Below are positions 24,860 through 37,130 of a stretch of 64,000 nucleotides of DNA, piece by piece. Location of the stretch: contig ML133395.1 of NCBI GenBank assembly GCA_003864495.1, positions 665,492 through 729,491 of the forward strand. Direction: 5' to 3'. A program made the translations under genes and the position numbers. Positions within the stretch are counted from its first letter, which is position 1; the number at the start of each line of letters is the position of its first letter. The stretch comes from Nemopilema nomurai (taxonomy: Eukaryota; Cnidaria; Scyphozoa; Rhizostomeae; Rhizostomatidae). The notes beneath the pieces were generated by a model that was not told the DNA's origin, did not search any database, and was given only the letters and a program-made list of their open reading frames with translations.

Positions 24860-25565
24860 ACCAAAAATGCCAAAGTTGCCTGATTTGGGCCTCGTAGCTT
24901 CACACGATTTCAAATTTTGGTTTCCTGCTTTACGTTCAGTAGCTACATTTCGTCAATTTATACTTCTACCCGTTGATTCGTTTGAAATTACCGAATCTGG
25001 TCCTGCATATTGCCTTGTTGTACGTTATGCCAGTAGATTCAGGGGCGGATCCAGCAATTAGTCAAATTTTCCTTCCTTTACAGAAAACATGAAACAAGCC
25101 CGTTTATAGTCACATAATGTGTCGGGTCAGTTATTGCTAAACTTGATTCTAAATTACTCCATCGTATCGTTGAGGAATTTTTTCCTTATTTGTCAGAGGT
25201 TCAACTGTCAATCGTCGTTCATAGTTGCCTGTAGGTAGAAAATAATTCACTTAGCAGACTATATTGAGATATATATTGGCTTTTCGGGATTGAGTTTGCG
25301 ATACCAAGACCAACAACTACTTTTTCTACAAATTGCCACGGATTTTAGTTTGGAGCACTGGGGCTGATGAGCTCGCCCAATACCGACCCTAAAATGCCCA
25401 ATATGAAGTAAACATAACAACAACGAGAAATGTCGAAAAAATGTACCGGCACAAGTATGGAGGAAGGAAAACCTCGTAAACCAGTAACTAGAAATTGGTA
25501 TTCTATGAGTAAGTAAGAATGTCGTGTGTGTCACAAGAAGGTAAACCAATTTTAGCATCTTTGGT
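24860..25565. other. H4 3' flank, type A (unit 2), short H4-H2A spacer
   Basis: Differs from the type B flank of units 1 and 5 after the first ~60 bp and matches unit 4. This H4-H2A spacer is only 847 bp and has no satellite array, unlike the other three (over 2 kb). A hAT-end fragment sits at 25040-25059. Confidence 0.55.
25040..25059. mobile_element. Solo hAT-like end or footprint
   Basis: CAGGGGCGGATCCAGCAATT interrupts GCCAGTAGATT/AGTCAAA, which is continuous in unit 4 at about 37300-37316. CAGGGGCGGATCC is a typical hAT terminus. About 20 bp with an ATT repeat on both sides suggests an incomplete excision or a decayed end. Confidence 0.45.
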
Positions 25566-25581
25566 GGTTTTTAAAAAAACC
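25566..25581 (-). promoter_or_regulatory. Histone 3' stem-loop, H2A unit 3
   Basis: Minus strand GGTTTT-TTTA-AAAACC plus ACCA. Confidence 0.9.
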
Positions 25582-25625
25582 GTTTTTCAATGCAAAGATA
25601 ACCAGAGATGGCCAACCGAAGCGAC

Positions 25626-26009
25626 TTATGATTTGGCGGCCTTCGTCTCAGTCTTCTTTGGAAGAAGCACTGCCTGAATGTTGGGCAAGACACCACCCTG
25701 TGCAATGGTGACTCCACTCAGCAACTTGTTCAACTCCTCGTCGTTCCTGATGGCGAGCTGCAAGTGACGAGGGATGATTCTTGACTTCTTGTTGTCTCTT
25801 GCTGCATTGCCAGCCAACTCCAAGATTTCTGCAGACAGATACTCGAGTACGGCTGCCAAATAGACGGGAGCCCCAGAGCCAACTCGCTCGGCATAGTTGC
25901 CCTTCCTCAACAATCGGTGGATACGTCCGACTGGAAACTGTAATCCAGCTCTGGATGTCCTAGATCTCGCCTTAGCCTTGGCTTTTCCACCTTTTCCACG
26001 TCCAGACAT
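25626..26009 (-). CDS. H2A: Histone H2A (unit 3)
   Basis: Intact 127-residue copy, protein identical to unit 1. It is followed in reverse by the usual divergent promoter. Its 3' neighbour is the short type A spacer. Confidence 0.97.
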   Translation of the reverse strand: MSGRGKGGKAKAKARSRTSRAGLQFPVGRIHRLLRKGNYAERVGSGAPVYLAAVLEYLSAEILELAGNAARDNKKSRIIPRHLQLAIRNDEELNKLLSGVTIAQGGVLPNIQAVLLPKKTETKAAKS

Positions 26010-26346
26010 GATTGCTATAATAATAGATTTTCTTAAACGAGTTGACTTGACTGCGAAAGTGCAAGGGAACGATTGCTAGTAGTACCCGCCAAAAGCAACA
26101 TTTCAAAGCGGCATTCATTCGAAACGCGCCAATCGTCGCCTGCTCGAGTCGGCCATTTCGACGAACCAGGCGAAGACAGCCAATCGGCTGCGACCCTGGT
26201 CGGTCACGCGGTCTTCGGGCTCATTCTCGATGGCGAGGCGAGCTGGACTCAAATAAAGCAAGCGTGCCTTGGCGCCAAACCATCAAACCGAACTTGCTTG
26301 TCTCGAATCGAGAGTTGAGTGAATTTTTAAGAGAAAAGTCGCAAAC
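26010..26346. promoter_or_regulatory. Divergent H2A/H2B promoter, unit 3
   Basis: All motifs of unit 1 present; 337 bp. Confidence 0.7.
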
Positions 26347-26754
26347 ATGTCTGACGCCCCAGCTAAAGGAGGAAAACAGGCCCCGAAGGTCGCCAAGAAG
26401 GGAGAGAAGAAAGCAGGAGTTGGTAAAAAGGGTGGCAAGGCCGGCTCAGGAGAAAAGAAAAGGACGAAGAAGCGCAAGGAAAGCTACTCTATCTACATCT
26501 ACAAGGTGCTCAAACAAGTCCACCCTGACACAGGAATTTCCAGCAAGGCCATGAGCATCATGAACTCGTTTGTCAACGACATTTTCGAGAGGATCGCTCA
26601 AGAAGCCTCGCGACTTGCCCACTACAACAAGAAGGCGACGATCACTTCGAGGGAAATCCAGACATCTGTCCGACTTCTCCTTCCCGGTGAACTTGCCAAG
26701 CATGCTGTCAGCGAGGGCACCAAGGCCGTCACGAAGTACACGTCCAGCAAGTAA
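26347..26754 (+). CDS. H2B: Histone H2B (unit 3)
   Basis: Core histone H2B, intact at 135 residues, about ten longer than common animal H2B (122-126). The extra length is in the N-tail, rich in K, G and A ([20 protein letters not shown]). The fold starts at [20 protein letters not shown] near residue 44. The C-terminal helix [20 protein letters not shown] and KYTSSK include the lysine that is ubiquitinated in other animals. There are no SPKK repeats of the sea-urchin sperm type. The start MSDAPAKGG is the first ATG after the TATA-like site. Units 4, 5 and 6 encode the same protein. Confidence 0.97.
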   Translation: MSDAPAKGGKQAPKVAKKGEKKAGVGKKGGKAGSGEKKRTKKRKESYSIYIYKVLKQVHPDTGISSKAMSIMNSFVNDIFERIAQEASRLAHYNKKATITSREIQTSVRLLLPGELAKHAVSEGTKAVTKYTSSK

Positions 26755-26816
26755 ACTACCTGACCTGCCCTGGAGAGTTTGGTTCATTCTGCTCTCAAAC
26801 GGTCGACATAAAAAAC

Positions 26817-26832
26817 AGCTTTTTTAAAAGCT
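26817..26832 (+). promoter_or_regulatory. Histone 3' stem-loop, H2B unit 3
   Basis: AGCTTT-TTTA-AAAGCT plus ACCA. Confidence 0.9.
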
Positions 26833-27276
26833 ACCAAATTCGCCAATTTTTTCCTCAACCTCGAACACACACGACCAATTGTTTACCATTTTATTTTTTC
26901 AACATTTTGTTTTAACTTAAGCGAGTGAGAGTGCCATCGCCCAATTTTGTTATCAAAAACACTATCGAAACCCTCAGAATGAAAGCCATTTAGTGAGAAA
27001 CTATAGGCCGATGTTATTGAGGAGTGCTGCCCTCATGTAAGAGACTGATTTTAAATTTGGTATTTTCAGGATCCTTATTTGATTATTCCAAATATACATC
27101 AAGCATGAACTCTTTTATACCGAACCCTGATTGTTCTGCCAACCCTCAATATTCTCAAATTTTTTTACCTAACCTAATATTTTTCTTAAATCATTCCTGC
27201 CCAACACAAAAACTCTTGATAAGAAAATCTCGAAGAAGCATACCAAATTTTTAAAGCTGAAATAGTATCCATAATA
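26833..27276. other. H2B 3' spacer, unit 3
   Basis: AT-rich; the same spacer continues after the MITE to the assembly gap. No gene seen. Confidence 0.55.
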
Positions 27277-27411
27277 CAGGGCCTCCGAAAAAGGGGGTGC
27301 CACGGCCCCCGCACTTTTTTGTAAAACAATAGAGCTTTTCTAAATATCTTTTGCCATGATTGTTAAAATCTTCATTGGCCCCTCCACTTTCCAACCTGCG
27401 TCGGAGCCCTG
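27277..27411. mobile_element. Short MITE, CAGGGCCTCCGA ends (unit 3)
   Basis: Same insertion as in unit 2, 135 bp, with CCATAATA on the left and TAATACATG on the right. Confidence 0.75.
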
Positions 27412-27768
27412 TAATACATGAAACCTTTCAGCCCTTTTCCCTGATAAATGCACTTTTAATGAAAAGCAAATTTCACTGTTTTTAGAAAAACTAGTTTCTA
27501 CTTTGTGGAGGCAATCGGTATCTGCGTGATGGTTATTTCATTTGCAATTTAAGTTCATTTGATCACCCAAAAAGATATTTTATACTTACAAAGAACACAC
27601 AAAACTAAGCTAAACGAACAAACATGATAGGTAATTTTGGATAACCACCTTCATTTATCCCATCAAATCAAAAATACAACTTATTTAGAAATTGGGATAG
27701 TCCCACACAATTACAAGGCCAACATGATTTTATATGATACATGATACAAAGCCGTGTGCATAAAATCA
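27412..27768. other. H2B-H1 spacer up to the gap, unit 3
   Basis: Follows unit 2 closely and ends about 16 bp before the point where unit 2 has the hAT-like element. Confidence 0.55.
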
Positions 27769-28330
27769 NNNNNNNNNNNNNNNNNNNNNNNNNNNNNNNN
27801 NNNNNNNNNNNNNNNNNNNNNNNNNNNNNNNNNNNNNNNNNNNNNNNNNNNNNNNNNNNNNNNNNNNNNNNNNNNNNNNNNNNNNNNNNNNNNNNNNNNN
27901 NNNNNNNNNNNNNNNNNNNNNNNNNNNNNNNNNNNNNNNNNNNNNNNNNNNNNNNNNNNNNNNNNNNNNNNNNNNNNNNNNNNNNNNNNNNNNNNNNNNN
28001 NNNNNNNNNNNNNNNNNNNNNNNNNNNNNNNNNNNNNNNNNNNNNNNNNNNNNNNNNNNNNNNNNNNNNNNNNNNNNNNNNNNNNNNNNNNNNNNNNNNN
28101 NNNNNNNNNNNNNNNNNNNNNNNNNNNNNNNNNNNNNNNNNNNNNNNNNNNNNNNNNNNNNNNNNNNNNNNNNNNNNNNNNNNNNNNNNNNNNNNNNNNN
28201 NNNNNNNNNNNNNNNNNNNNNNNNNNNNNNNNNNNNNNNNNNNNNNNNNNNNNNNNNNNNNNNNNNNNNNNNNNNNNNNNNNNNNNNNNNNNNNNNNNNN
28301 NNNNNNNNNNNNNNNNNNNNNNNNNNNNNN
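27769..28330. other. Assembly gap (562 N)
   Basis: Left flank equals the H2B-H1 spacer; right flank equals the H4-H2A satellite. The missing part should hold H1, H3 and H4 of unit 3, about 9-11 kb judging by units 1 and 5, unless the unit really is deleted. The N count is therefore probably not the true size. Confidence 0.9.
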
Positions 28331-28960
28331 TTTATTTTGTTTGACTTTCCATCAAATCTTGTCAAGGAAGCTGTTTTTTATCATTGTAGACTCAATAACC
28401 AGGAATTTCTTCATATCTTGGTGCAGTTTGATGTAAAATGATGCAAAAACACTGTATTTCCATGAAATAAGTAGGGTTATACTTGGGTTTACTTCTACAT
28501 TCCAGAATCAATAATCAAGCATTTCATTTCATTCATATTAGACAAGTAGCTTTGATTTTATTTGGATTCCTAGTGTTGGGTAATTTCCATCAAGAGTTGT
28601 AAAGGGAGCTTCTTTTCACATCATTTAATAATCATCAATTAAGGTTTCATAATATGCTGGTGTTCTTTGATGTAAAACAGAGTGAAAACACTGTTTTGCC
28701 ATGAAACAAGCAGTGTTTGGTTTTTCTTCAAAAATTGTAAAGTAAGTTTTTTGCCATCATTTCAGAATCTACAATAAGCCATGTCATCATAGTTTGGTGT
28801 TTTCCAATGTATACAAAGTTAAAACACTGTATTCTCATAACACAAGCAGTGTTATACCAGGAATTGATAACTTTATCGGGGTTTCCTTAAAAAAGGAAGC
28901 TTTTTTGCTATCCATATGTTTTGATAATCAACAATAAAGCAGGTAATAATCAGATTCAAA
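28331..28960. repeat. Degenerate ~160-bp satellite, H4-H2A spacer before unit 4
   Basis: A few monomers matching 12501 onward and 52435 onward; its left part is lost in the gap. Confidence 0.7.
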
Positions 28961-29339
28961 AAGAGAGATACTGTCGAGAGAGATACGGATTCGGATTGAG
29001 ATTCAAAAAGAGAGAGATCAATTAATCGTGAACGTGTCCGGATTCGGATACTTTCATTTGAAACAAACACACTTTCATTTAGTACAAACATCGTCTTCGC
29101 TATTTCTCCCATGGAGGGTTCTCGCACAATATCGACCCAACATGTCCAATATGAAGTAAATACAATAACGCATATGTAAATATAAAGACATATTGTGGAG
29201 AAAAAATATATCGGCTCAGTTATAAAAAGGAAAACTTCGTAAACCAGTAACTAGAAATTAGGATAAAAGCTGTTATCAGTAAGAGTAAGTAAGAATGTCG
29301 TGTGTGTCACAAGAAGGTAAACCAATTTTAGCATCTTTT
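28961..29339. other. H2A 3' flanking spacer, unit 4
   Basis: Variant of 1061-1481 with a partly repeated AGATTCAAAAAGAGAGA block. No gene seen. Confidence 0.55.
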
Positions 29340-29355
29340 GGTTTTTAAAAAAACC
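29340..29355 (-). promoter_or_regulatory. Histone 3' stem-loop, H2A unit 4
   Basis: Stem and loop are intact (GGTTTT-TTTA-AAAACC), but three bases are missing just after it. The 3' flank reads AAAAGATG where other copies have ACCAAAGATG. Confidence 0.88.
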
Positions 29356-29399
29356 GTTTTTCAATGCAAAGATAACCAGAGATAGCCAACCGAAGTGAC

Positions 29400-29783
29400 T
29401 TATGATTTGGCGGCTTTCGTCTCAGTCTTCTTTGGAAGAAGCACTGCCTGAATGTTGGGCAAGACACCACCCTGTGCAATGGTGACTCCACTCAGCAACT
29501 TGTTCAACTCCTCGTCGTTCCTGATGGCGAGCTGCAAGTGACGAGGGATGATTCTTGACTTCTTGTTGTCTCTTGCTGCATTGCCAGCCAACTCCAAGAT
29601 TTCTGCAGACAGATACTCGAGAACGGCTGCCAAATAGACGGGAGCCCCAGAGCCAACTCGCTCGGCATAGTTGCCCTTCCTCAACAATCGGTGGATACGT
29701 CCGACTGGAAACTGTAATCCAGCTCTGGATGTCCTAGATCTCGCCTTAGCCTTGGCTTTTCCACCTTTTCCACGTCCAGACAT
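29400..29783 (-). CDS. H2A: Histone H2A (unit 4)
   Basis: Intact 127-residue copy with silent changes only, for example GCC to GCT in the C-terminal alanines. Part of the only fully intact quintet in the window. Confidence 0.97.
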   Translation of the reverse strand: MSGRGKGGKAKAKARSRTSRAGLQFPVGRIHRLLRKGNYAERVGSGAPVYLAAVLEYLSAEILELAGNAARDNKKSRIIPRHLQLAIRNDEELNKLLSGVTIAQGGVLPNIQAVLLPKKTETKAAKS

Positions 29784-30120
29784 GATTGCTTCAATAACAG
29801 ATTTTCTTCAACGAGTTGACTTGACTGCGAAAGTGCAAGGGAACGATTGCTAGTAGTACCCGCCAATAGCAACATTTCAAAGCGGCCTTAATTCGAAACG
29901 CGCCAATCGTCGCCTGCTCGAGTCGGCCATTTCGACGAACCAGGCGAAGACAGCCAATCGGCTGCGACCCTGGTCGGTCACGCGGTCTTCGGGCTCATTC
30001 TCGATGGCAAGGCGAGCTGGACTCAAATAAAGCAAGCGTGCCTTGGCGCCAAACCATCAAACCGAACTTGCTTGTCTCGAATCGAGAGTTGAGTGAATTT
30101 TTAAGAGAAAAGTCGCAAAC
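29784..30120. promoter_or_regulatory. Divergent H2A/H2B promoter, unit 4
   Basis: As unit 1, except that the H2A-side E2F-like site is altered by one base (CCCGCCAATAGC in place of CCCGCCAAAAGC), which also creates a third CCAAT. Confidence 0.68.
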
Positions 30121-30528
30121 ATGTCTGACGCCCCAGCTAAAGGAGGAAAACAGGCCCCGAAGGTCGCCAAGAAGGGAGAGAAGAAAGCAGGAGTTGGTAA
30201 AAAGGGTGGCAAGGCCGGCTCAGGAGAAAAGAAAAGGACGAAGAAGCGCAAGGAAAGCTACTCTATCTACATCTACAAGGTGCTCAAACAAGTCCACCCT
30301 GACACGGGAATTTCCAGCAAGGCCATGAGCATCATGAACTCGTTTGTCAACGACATTTTCGAGAGGATCGCTCAAGAAGCCTCGCGACTTGCCCACTACA
30401 ACAAGAAGGCGACGATCACTTCAAGGGAAATCCAGACATCTGTCCGACTTCTCCTTCCCGGTGAACTTGCCAAGCATGCTGTCAGCGAGGGCACCAAGGC
30501 CGTCACCAAGTACACGTCCAGCAAGTAA
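30121..30528 (+). CDS. H2B: Histone H2B (unit 4)
   Basis: Intact, 135 residues, protein identical to unit 3. Differences are silent (CAC ACG instead of CAC ACA at HPDTG; TCA for TCG before REIQ). Confidence 0.97.
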   Translation: MSDAPAKGGKQAPKVAKKGEKKAGVGKKGGKAGSGEKKRTKKRKESYSIYIYKVLKQVHPDTGISSKAMSIMNSFVNDIFERIAQEASRLAHYNKKATITSREIQTSVRLLLPGELAKHAVSEGTKAVTKYTSSK

Positions 30529-30590
30529 ACTACCTGACCTGCCCTGGAGAGTTTGGTACATGCTGCTCTCAAACGGTCGACATAAAAAAC

Positions 30591-30606
30591 AGCTTTTTTA
30601 AAAGCT
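30591..30606 (+). promoter_or_regulatory. Histone 3' stem-loop, H2B unit 4
   Basis: AGCTTT-TTTA-AAAGCT plus ACCA. Confidence 0.9.
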
Positions 30607-31440
30607 ACCAAATTCGCCAATTTTTCCTCAACCTCAAACACACACGACCAATTGTTTACCGATACCATTTTATTTTATCAACCTTTTGGTTTAACTTAAG
30701 CGAGTGAGAGTGCCAATTTTGTTGTCAAACACTCATACCCTGGGTTTGGAGAGAAATAGTATATGGGAAAAGTTGCACTATGGAAACCCATGGAAAATGA
30801 AAGCCATTTTATAAGATCCCCAGGCCGATGTTATCGAGGAGTGCTGCCCTCATGTAAGGGACTGATTTTAAATTTGGTATTTTGAGGATCCTTATTTGAT
30901 GATTCCAAACATACATCAAGCATAAACTCTTTCATAACAATACCTGATTATTCTGCCGACCCTCAATATTCTCAAATTTTTAAACCTAACCTAATATTAT
31001 TCTTAAATCATTCTTGCCCAACACAAATTCTTGATAAGAAATTCCCGAAGAAGGATACAAATTTGATAACCAGAAATAGTAACAATAATACGTGAAATCT
31101 TTCAGTCTTTTTCCTTCATAAATGCTCTTTTGATGAAAAGCAAAATTCACTGTTTTTAGAAAAACTGGTTTCTACTTTGTGGAGGCAATCTGTATATGTT
31201 TGGTGGTTATTTCACTTGCAATGTTAGTTCATTTGTTGACCCAAAAAGATTTTCAATGCTTGCATAGAACACACAAAACTAAACTAAACTATTAAACATC
31301 ACATGTAATTCTGGATAACCACTTCCATTTATCCCATCTAATCAAAATTACATCTTATTTAGAAATTGGAATAGTCCCAGACAATTACAAGGCCAACATG
31401 ATTGAATATATACAAAGACGTGTGCGTCAAATCGAACGTG
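30607..31440. other. Short H2B-H1 spacer, unit 4
   Basis: The only H2B-H1 spacer without the hAT-like element, the MITE or an exon relic. Sequence jumps from GTGCGTCAAATCGAA straight to CGTGGAAGGTAAGC, which is the 3' edge of the relic in other units, so a deletion of that part is likely. The MITE site is empty (ATAATACGTGAAAT). About 70 bp near 30735-30805 is not seen in other units. Confidence 0.6.
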
Positions 31441-31809
31441 GAAGGTAAGCATTTCTCGACAACGCAACACGATGTGGAGAATTGCGCTCATAGGCATTGC
31501 CTGTGCCCCTCAAAAAGCATCTTTATTAAGAAATGAATACATAAGGACTTCAGTTTCGAATATTTTGAATAACCTTTCTGCGTTATTTCAATGACTATGT
31601 GCCAATTAATGTTGGCAAAGAAGCACAACATCGACGGCCATTTTGGCCTGAGCAGTCAGCGGTCACGTGTACTTTTGGCGCCTAGATGCAAAATGATTTT
31701 GAATCGTTGACCGAAAGTGAAGGAGGGCATCCAGTTTTGTGTCGCAGTTGCGAAGAACTTTACGTTAGATTGTCGAACCATTTGCTCATTTCCAAAAAAA
31801 GATATCGTT
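31441..31809 (+). promoter_or_regulatory. H1 promoter and leader, unit 4
   Basis: GGCCATTTTGGCC repeat, TCACGTG at 31663-31669, TTTTGGCGCC at 31673-31682, ATGCAAAAT after it. Confidence 0.65.
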
Positions 31810-32442
31810 ATGGATTCATCTGCGGCGTCACCCAAGAAAGCCAAAAAGGCAGCAGCACCCAAGAAGCCGGCTGCTCATCCTGCATACAAGGACATGATCG
31901 CGGAGGCAATCAGAAGCCTGAAGGAAAGAAACGGCTCGTCGAGGCAGAAAATTGCCAAGTATTTGCAGGCTAATTACAAAGGCCTTGGTGATGAGAGCGC
32001 TTTGAAGAGAAACCTGAAGGCTTCCTTGAAGAAACTTGTCGCATCGGGCTCACTCGTGCAGACGAAGGGGGTGGGAGCTTCGGGGTCGTTCAAGCTACCT
32101 GTCGCCGCGAAGAAAGCAGCAGCAGAAAAGAAGCCGGTGGCAGCAAAGAAAGCTGTGAAAAAGCCAGCAGCGCAGGCTAAGAAGAGTACGCAGGCTAAAA
32201 AGGCCAGTACCAGCTCAGTGAAGAAGAGTCCCGCGAAAAAGAAGGCAACGACAGCGAAGAAAGCAACTGGTGCTAGCAAGTCCCCCAAGAAGCCCAAAGC
32301 TAAAGTAGCCAAGAAACCAAAGGCTGCTGCAAGCAAGAAGGCTTCGGTGGCTGGAAAGAACAAACCGAAAAAGGCTGCAGCTAAGAAGACGGCAAAGTCA
32401 CCTGCTGCAAAGAAATCCAAGGCCAGCAAGTCGAAGAACTGA
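31810..32442 (+). CDS. H1: Histone H1 (unit 4)
   Basis: Intact at 210 residues, the reference copy for this array. Compared with unit 2 it has KKAKK for KKTKK near residue 11, and ASVAGKNKPKK in place of [10 protein letters not shown] in the tail. The globular domain is unchanged. Changes thus fall in the tails, where linker histones tolerate variation. The frame is open upstream to 31717 with no ATG near it in the histone frame, which supports MDSSAAS as the true start. Confidence 0.96.
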   Translation: MDSSAASPKKAKKAAAPKKPAAHPAYKDMIAEAIRSLKERNGSSRQKIAKYLQANYKGLGDESALKRNLKASLKKLVASGSLVQTKGVGASGSFKLPVAAKKAAAEKKPVAAKKAVKKPAAQAKKSTQAKKASTSSVKKSPAKKKATTAKKATGASKSPKKPKAKVAKKPKAAASKKASVAGKNKPKKAAAKKTAKSPAAKKSKASKSKN

Positions 32443-32497
32443 GGGCTCAGTTCTCCAGACATGTTCGTCTTAGTGCGCCATCCTGTCCATGCAAAAC

Positions 32498-32513
32498 AGC
32501 TTTTTTAAAAGCT
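32498..32513 (+). promoter_or_regulatory. Histone 3' stem-loop, H1 unit 4
   Basis: AGCTTT-TTTA-AAAGCT plus ACCA. Confidence 0.9.
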
Positions 32514-33245
32514 ACCAAATAGTTGGATATCTTGTCTTGACAAGCCTTGTTGGCTGCATCGATCACTCGCATTTTTAATGGCTTTTTTGCTTTCTGCGTA
32601 GACCAACCCAACATTAAAATGAGCATACCTATAGCTTAAATGGTTACTGATTGTTTCAGCTTAACCATAACTGTGATCTGAAGGTTTCCATCCAGAAACT
32701 CTGAAACATGTGGTGGGTTGGCTTGGTAAAATTTAGAGAAGCTTTTTAATACTGTGGTTCTGTAGTGCATGCAAAATAAGTTTTGAATGCATTAAACTTG
32801 AGACTTGGCTTTGAACACCATAAATATTTGATTTCATTGGGAAGTGAAGAAAGCATTATATTCTAAGATGAAGGCTCAACCTATTTACCAAAATCTGTGT
32901 CAGGCTCAACCTCTCTTCTAGTAGATAAAATTAAATTTTTAACACACCATTTCACAAAACCAGCAGTTCTGGACATTGTGTTAGCAATAAAGTGTGTGGA
33001 ATTCAAATAGAATGGTGACTTATAGAAAGTTTTCCATCCAATCTGACAAAAGTGGATTTTAGGGCCCTTTTTGAAGCACTTTCTCACCACAGCCTTTTGA
33101 TTTGCTTGAAGAGATGTGAATAAAGTTCTCATTCCTATCATTATTGGATCAAATTTCTAAAAGTTCAGCATGTTTTTGTGGTGTTGTGAAGACAAACAAT
33201 TTCATAAAACTAAATTCCCTGAAAGCTATCAATTTAGGACTTGAT
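32514..33245. other. H1 3' flank, unit 4
   Basis: Matches units 1, 2 and 5. No gene seen. Confidence 0.55.
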
Positions 33246-35190
33246 TTTGATATTTTACTATCATTTTTTAACCAGCATTAAAACAATTTACCATGTGTTG
33301 ATGTTGAATTGATGTAAAACAAAGTTTAAATTCTACATTCTCAATAAAAAGTAGTTTTAATTTTTTTCATTCCCAGTGATTAGTAAATTTCATCAAGAGT
33401 TGTGAAAGGAGCTTCTTTTGCTATCATTTCATCAAATCAACCAATACTTTCATCATATGTCCAGTGATGTAACAGAAAGTTAAAACGCTGTAGTAATCCC
33501 AAATAACAAGCAGTGTTATATTTTGGTTTGATAACTTTTTAAGGTTTTCATCAAGATTTGCATAGGAAGCTTCTTTTGCTAGAATCATTCCAGAGTCAAC
33601 AATCAAGCAATTCATTATATTTTGGTGTTGTTTGATGTAAAACAAAGTTAAAATTATGTATTCTTATTAGACAATCAGTTTTGAATTGATTTGGATTCCG
33701 ACTGTTGGATAATTTTCGTAAAGAGTTGTAAACAAAGCTTCTGTTTATATAATTTCATAATCATCAATCAAAGTTTTCATCATGTGTTAACAAGTGAAAA
33801 TACTCCATTTCCATAGAACAAGCATTGTTTTATTCTTGGGTTTGATAACTTTTTGAGATTTGTTCATCAAAATATGTAAAAGAAGCTTGCACCTCTATCA
33901 ATTTTTGAGGGCGAAGTTAAGCAATTAATTATATGTCCAGTGATGTAAAAGAAAGTTAAAACGCTGTAGTAATCCCAAATGTCAAGCAGTTTTATAGTTT
34001 GGTTTGATACTTTTTGAGGTCTTCATCAAGATTTGCATAGGAAGCTTCTTTTGGTAGAATCATTCCAGAATCAACAACAAGCAATTCACCATATATTGGT
34101 GTTGTTTGATGTAAAACAAATTGAAAATACTTCATTTCCATAAAACAAGCATTGTTTTATTCTTGGGTTTTATAACTTTTTTGAGATTGTTCATCAAAAG
34201 ATGTAAAAGAAGCTTCCTCCTCTATCATTTTTGAGGGAAAAGTTAAGCATTTCATTATACGATAGTGTTGTTTGGTGTAAAATAGAGTGAAAACATTGTA
34301 TTCCAATAAAACAAGCAGTGTTATATTAAACTTATTACCTTTGTTTGATTTTTTACCAAGTCTTGATTCATCATTCTAGACTCAATAACCTAGCATTTCT
34401 TCGTACCTTTATACAGTTTGATGTAAAATTAAGTGAAAACACTGTATTTCCATGAATTAAGCAAGGTTGTACTTGGGTTTGATAACTTTATCATGGTTCT
34501 TTATAAAGGGTTTTAAAGTAAGCTTCTGTTGCAATCATGCCAAAATCAACAATCAAGCAATTTGTCATATGATTTTGTTGTTGATTCAAAACAAAGTTAA
34601 AATTATGTATTCTTATTAAGCATTTTGATTTGATTTGAATTCCCAGTGTTGGGTGATTTTCATCAAGAGTTGGAAAGAAAGCTTACTTTGCTATCATTCC
34701 AGAATCAATAATCATACAATCTTATGTTGGTGCTATTTGCGGGTAAAATATGAAGAAGTTTTGATTTGATTTGCTGGTAAAATATGAGGCAGTTTTGATT
34801 TGATTTGGATTCCTAGTGTTGGGTTATTTTCATGAAGAGTTGTAAAGGAAGCTTCTTTTCATATCATCTCATAATCATCAATCGATGTTTTCATTATATG
34901 TTGGTGTTCTTTGATGTAAAACAGAGTAAAAACACCGTTTTTTCATAAAACACGGATGATTTTTTTCATAAATCATTCCAGAATCAACAATAAAGCAGGT
35001 AATCACATCTTGGTGTAGTTTGATGTAAAACAACATAAAAATGATAAATTCCCATGAAACAAGAAGTGTTCTATTTGGGTTTGATATCTTTTAAGATTTT
35101 CATCAAGTATTGTAACGAAAGCTTCCTTTGCTGTCATTACACAACCAAAATCAAGCATTTCATCATGCGATAGTCTCCTTGATGTAAAAC
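33246..35190. repeat. Degenerate ~160-bp satellite, H1-H3 spacer unit 4
   Basis: Same family. A local duplication is visible: the block ATATGTCCAGTGATGTAA with its neighbours occurs near 33455 and again near 33930, about 480 bp apart, or three monomers. Confidence 0.75.
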
Positions 35191-35554
35191 AGATTTGATT
35201 TTGAGAACAGTTCCGTGGAATTTCAAAGAAGGGCAGATGCAGCTTTTTGAAATTATGTGTCTGTTACCATTATAAATAGAAGATCATTAGGGGCTTTCAG
35301 AACCCTTTAATAAGAGAACTCATTAGCGTAGCCAAAAGAATACTACCTATAAAGAATATAATATAATATCAACTTTGACTAATTAGTAAACTGTAAGATG
35401 AAGTTTATTTCGAAATTAAATGATTCAATTTAGCTAATTTTATATTGTGCTTTACTACTTTGGTAGGTTTTGTATATGAAGGCATAGGTGAAATCTTAGA
35501 GAAATATCGCTGTGTGCAATGGGATAGAGAAACATCGTTTCTGGCGTTCGTGGT
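35191..35554. other. H3 3' flanking spacer, unit 4 (shortened)
   Basis: Lacks about 400 bp of the outer part found in units 1, 2, 5 and 6, but keeps the hairpin-like AGGGGCTTTCAGAACCCT and the H3-proximal block. Confidence 0.5.
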
Positions 35555-35569
35555 GGTTTTAAAAAAACC
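35555..35569 (-). promoter_or_regulatory. Histone 3' stem-loop with 3-nt loop, H3 unit 4
   Basis: One base shorter than all others: minus strand GGTTTT-TTT-AAAACC. The stem is kept but the loop has three bases. SLBP binds a 4-nt loop, so processing could suffer if the base is truly missing. Confidence 0.85.
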
Positions 35570-35615
35570 GTTTGAAACGAAATCTCATCTGTCAAGATGT
35601 GATGGAGTGAGTTGC

Positions 35616-37048
<1,433 letters not shown>

Positions 37049-37114
37049 ATTCATGTTGCTGGTCCTTCCTGTCCAGCAATCAAGATTCGTCCAAGTGCGA
37101 GCACACAGAAAAAC

Positions 37115-37130
37115 AGCTTTTTTAAAAGCT
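37115..37130 (+). promoter_or_regulatory. Histone 3' stem-loop, H4 unit 4
   Basis: AGCTTT-TTTA-AAAGCT plus ACCA. Confidence 0.9.

Noticed and set aside
27741..28436. Frames spanning the run of N
   Set aside because: Artefact of translating unknown bases.
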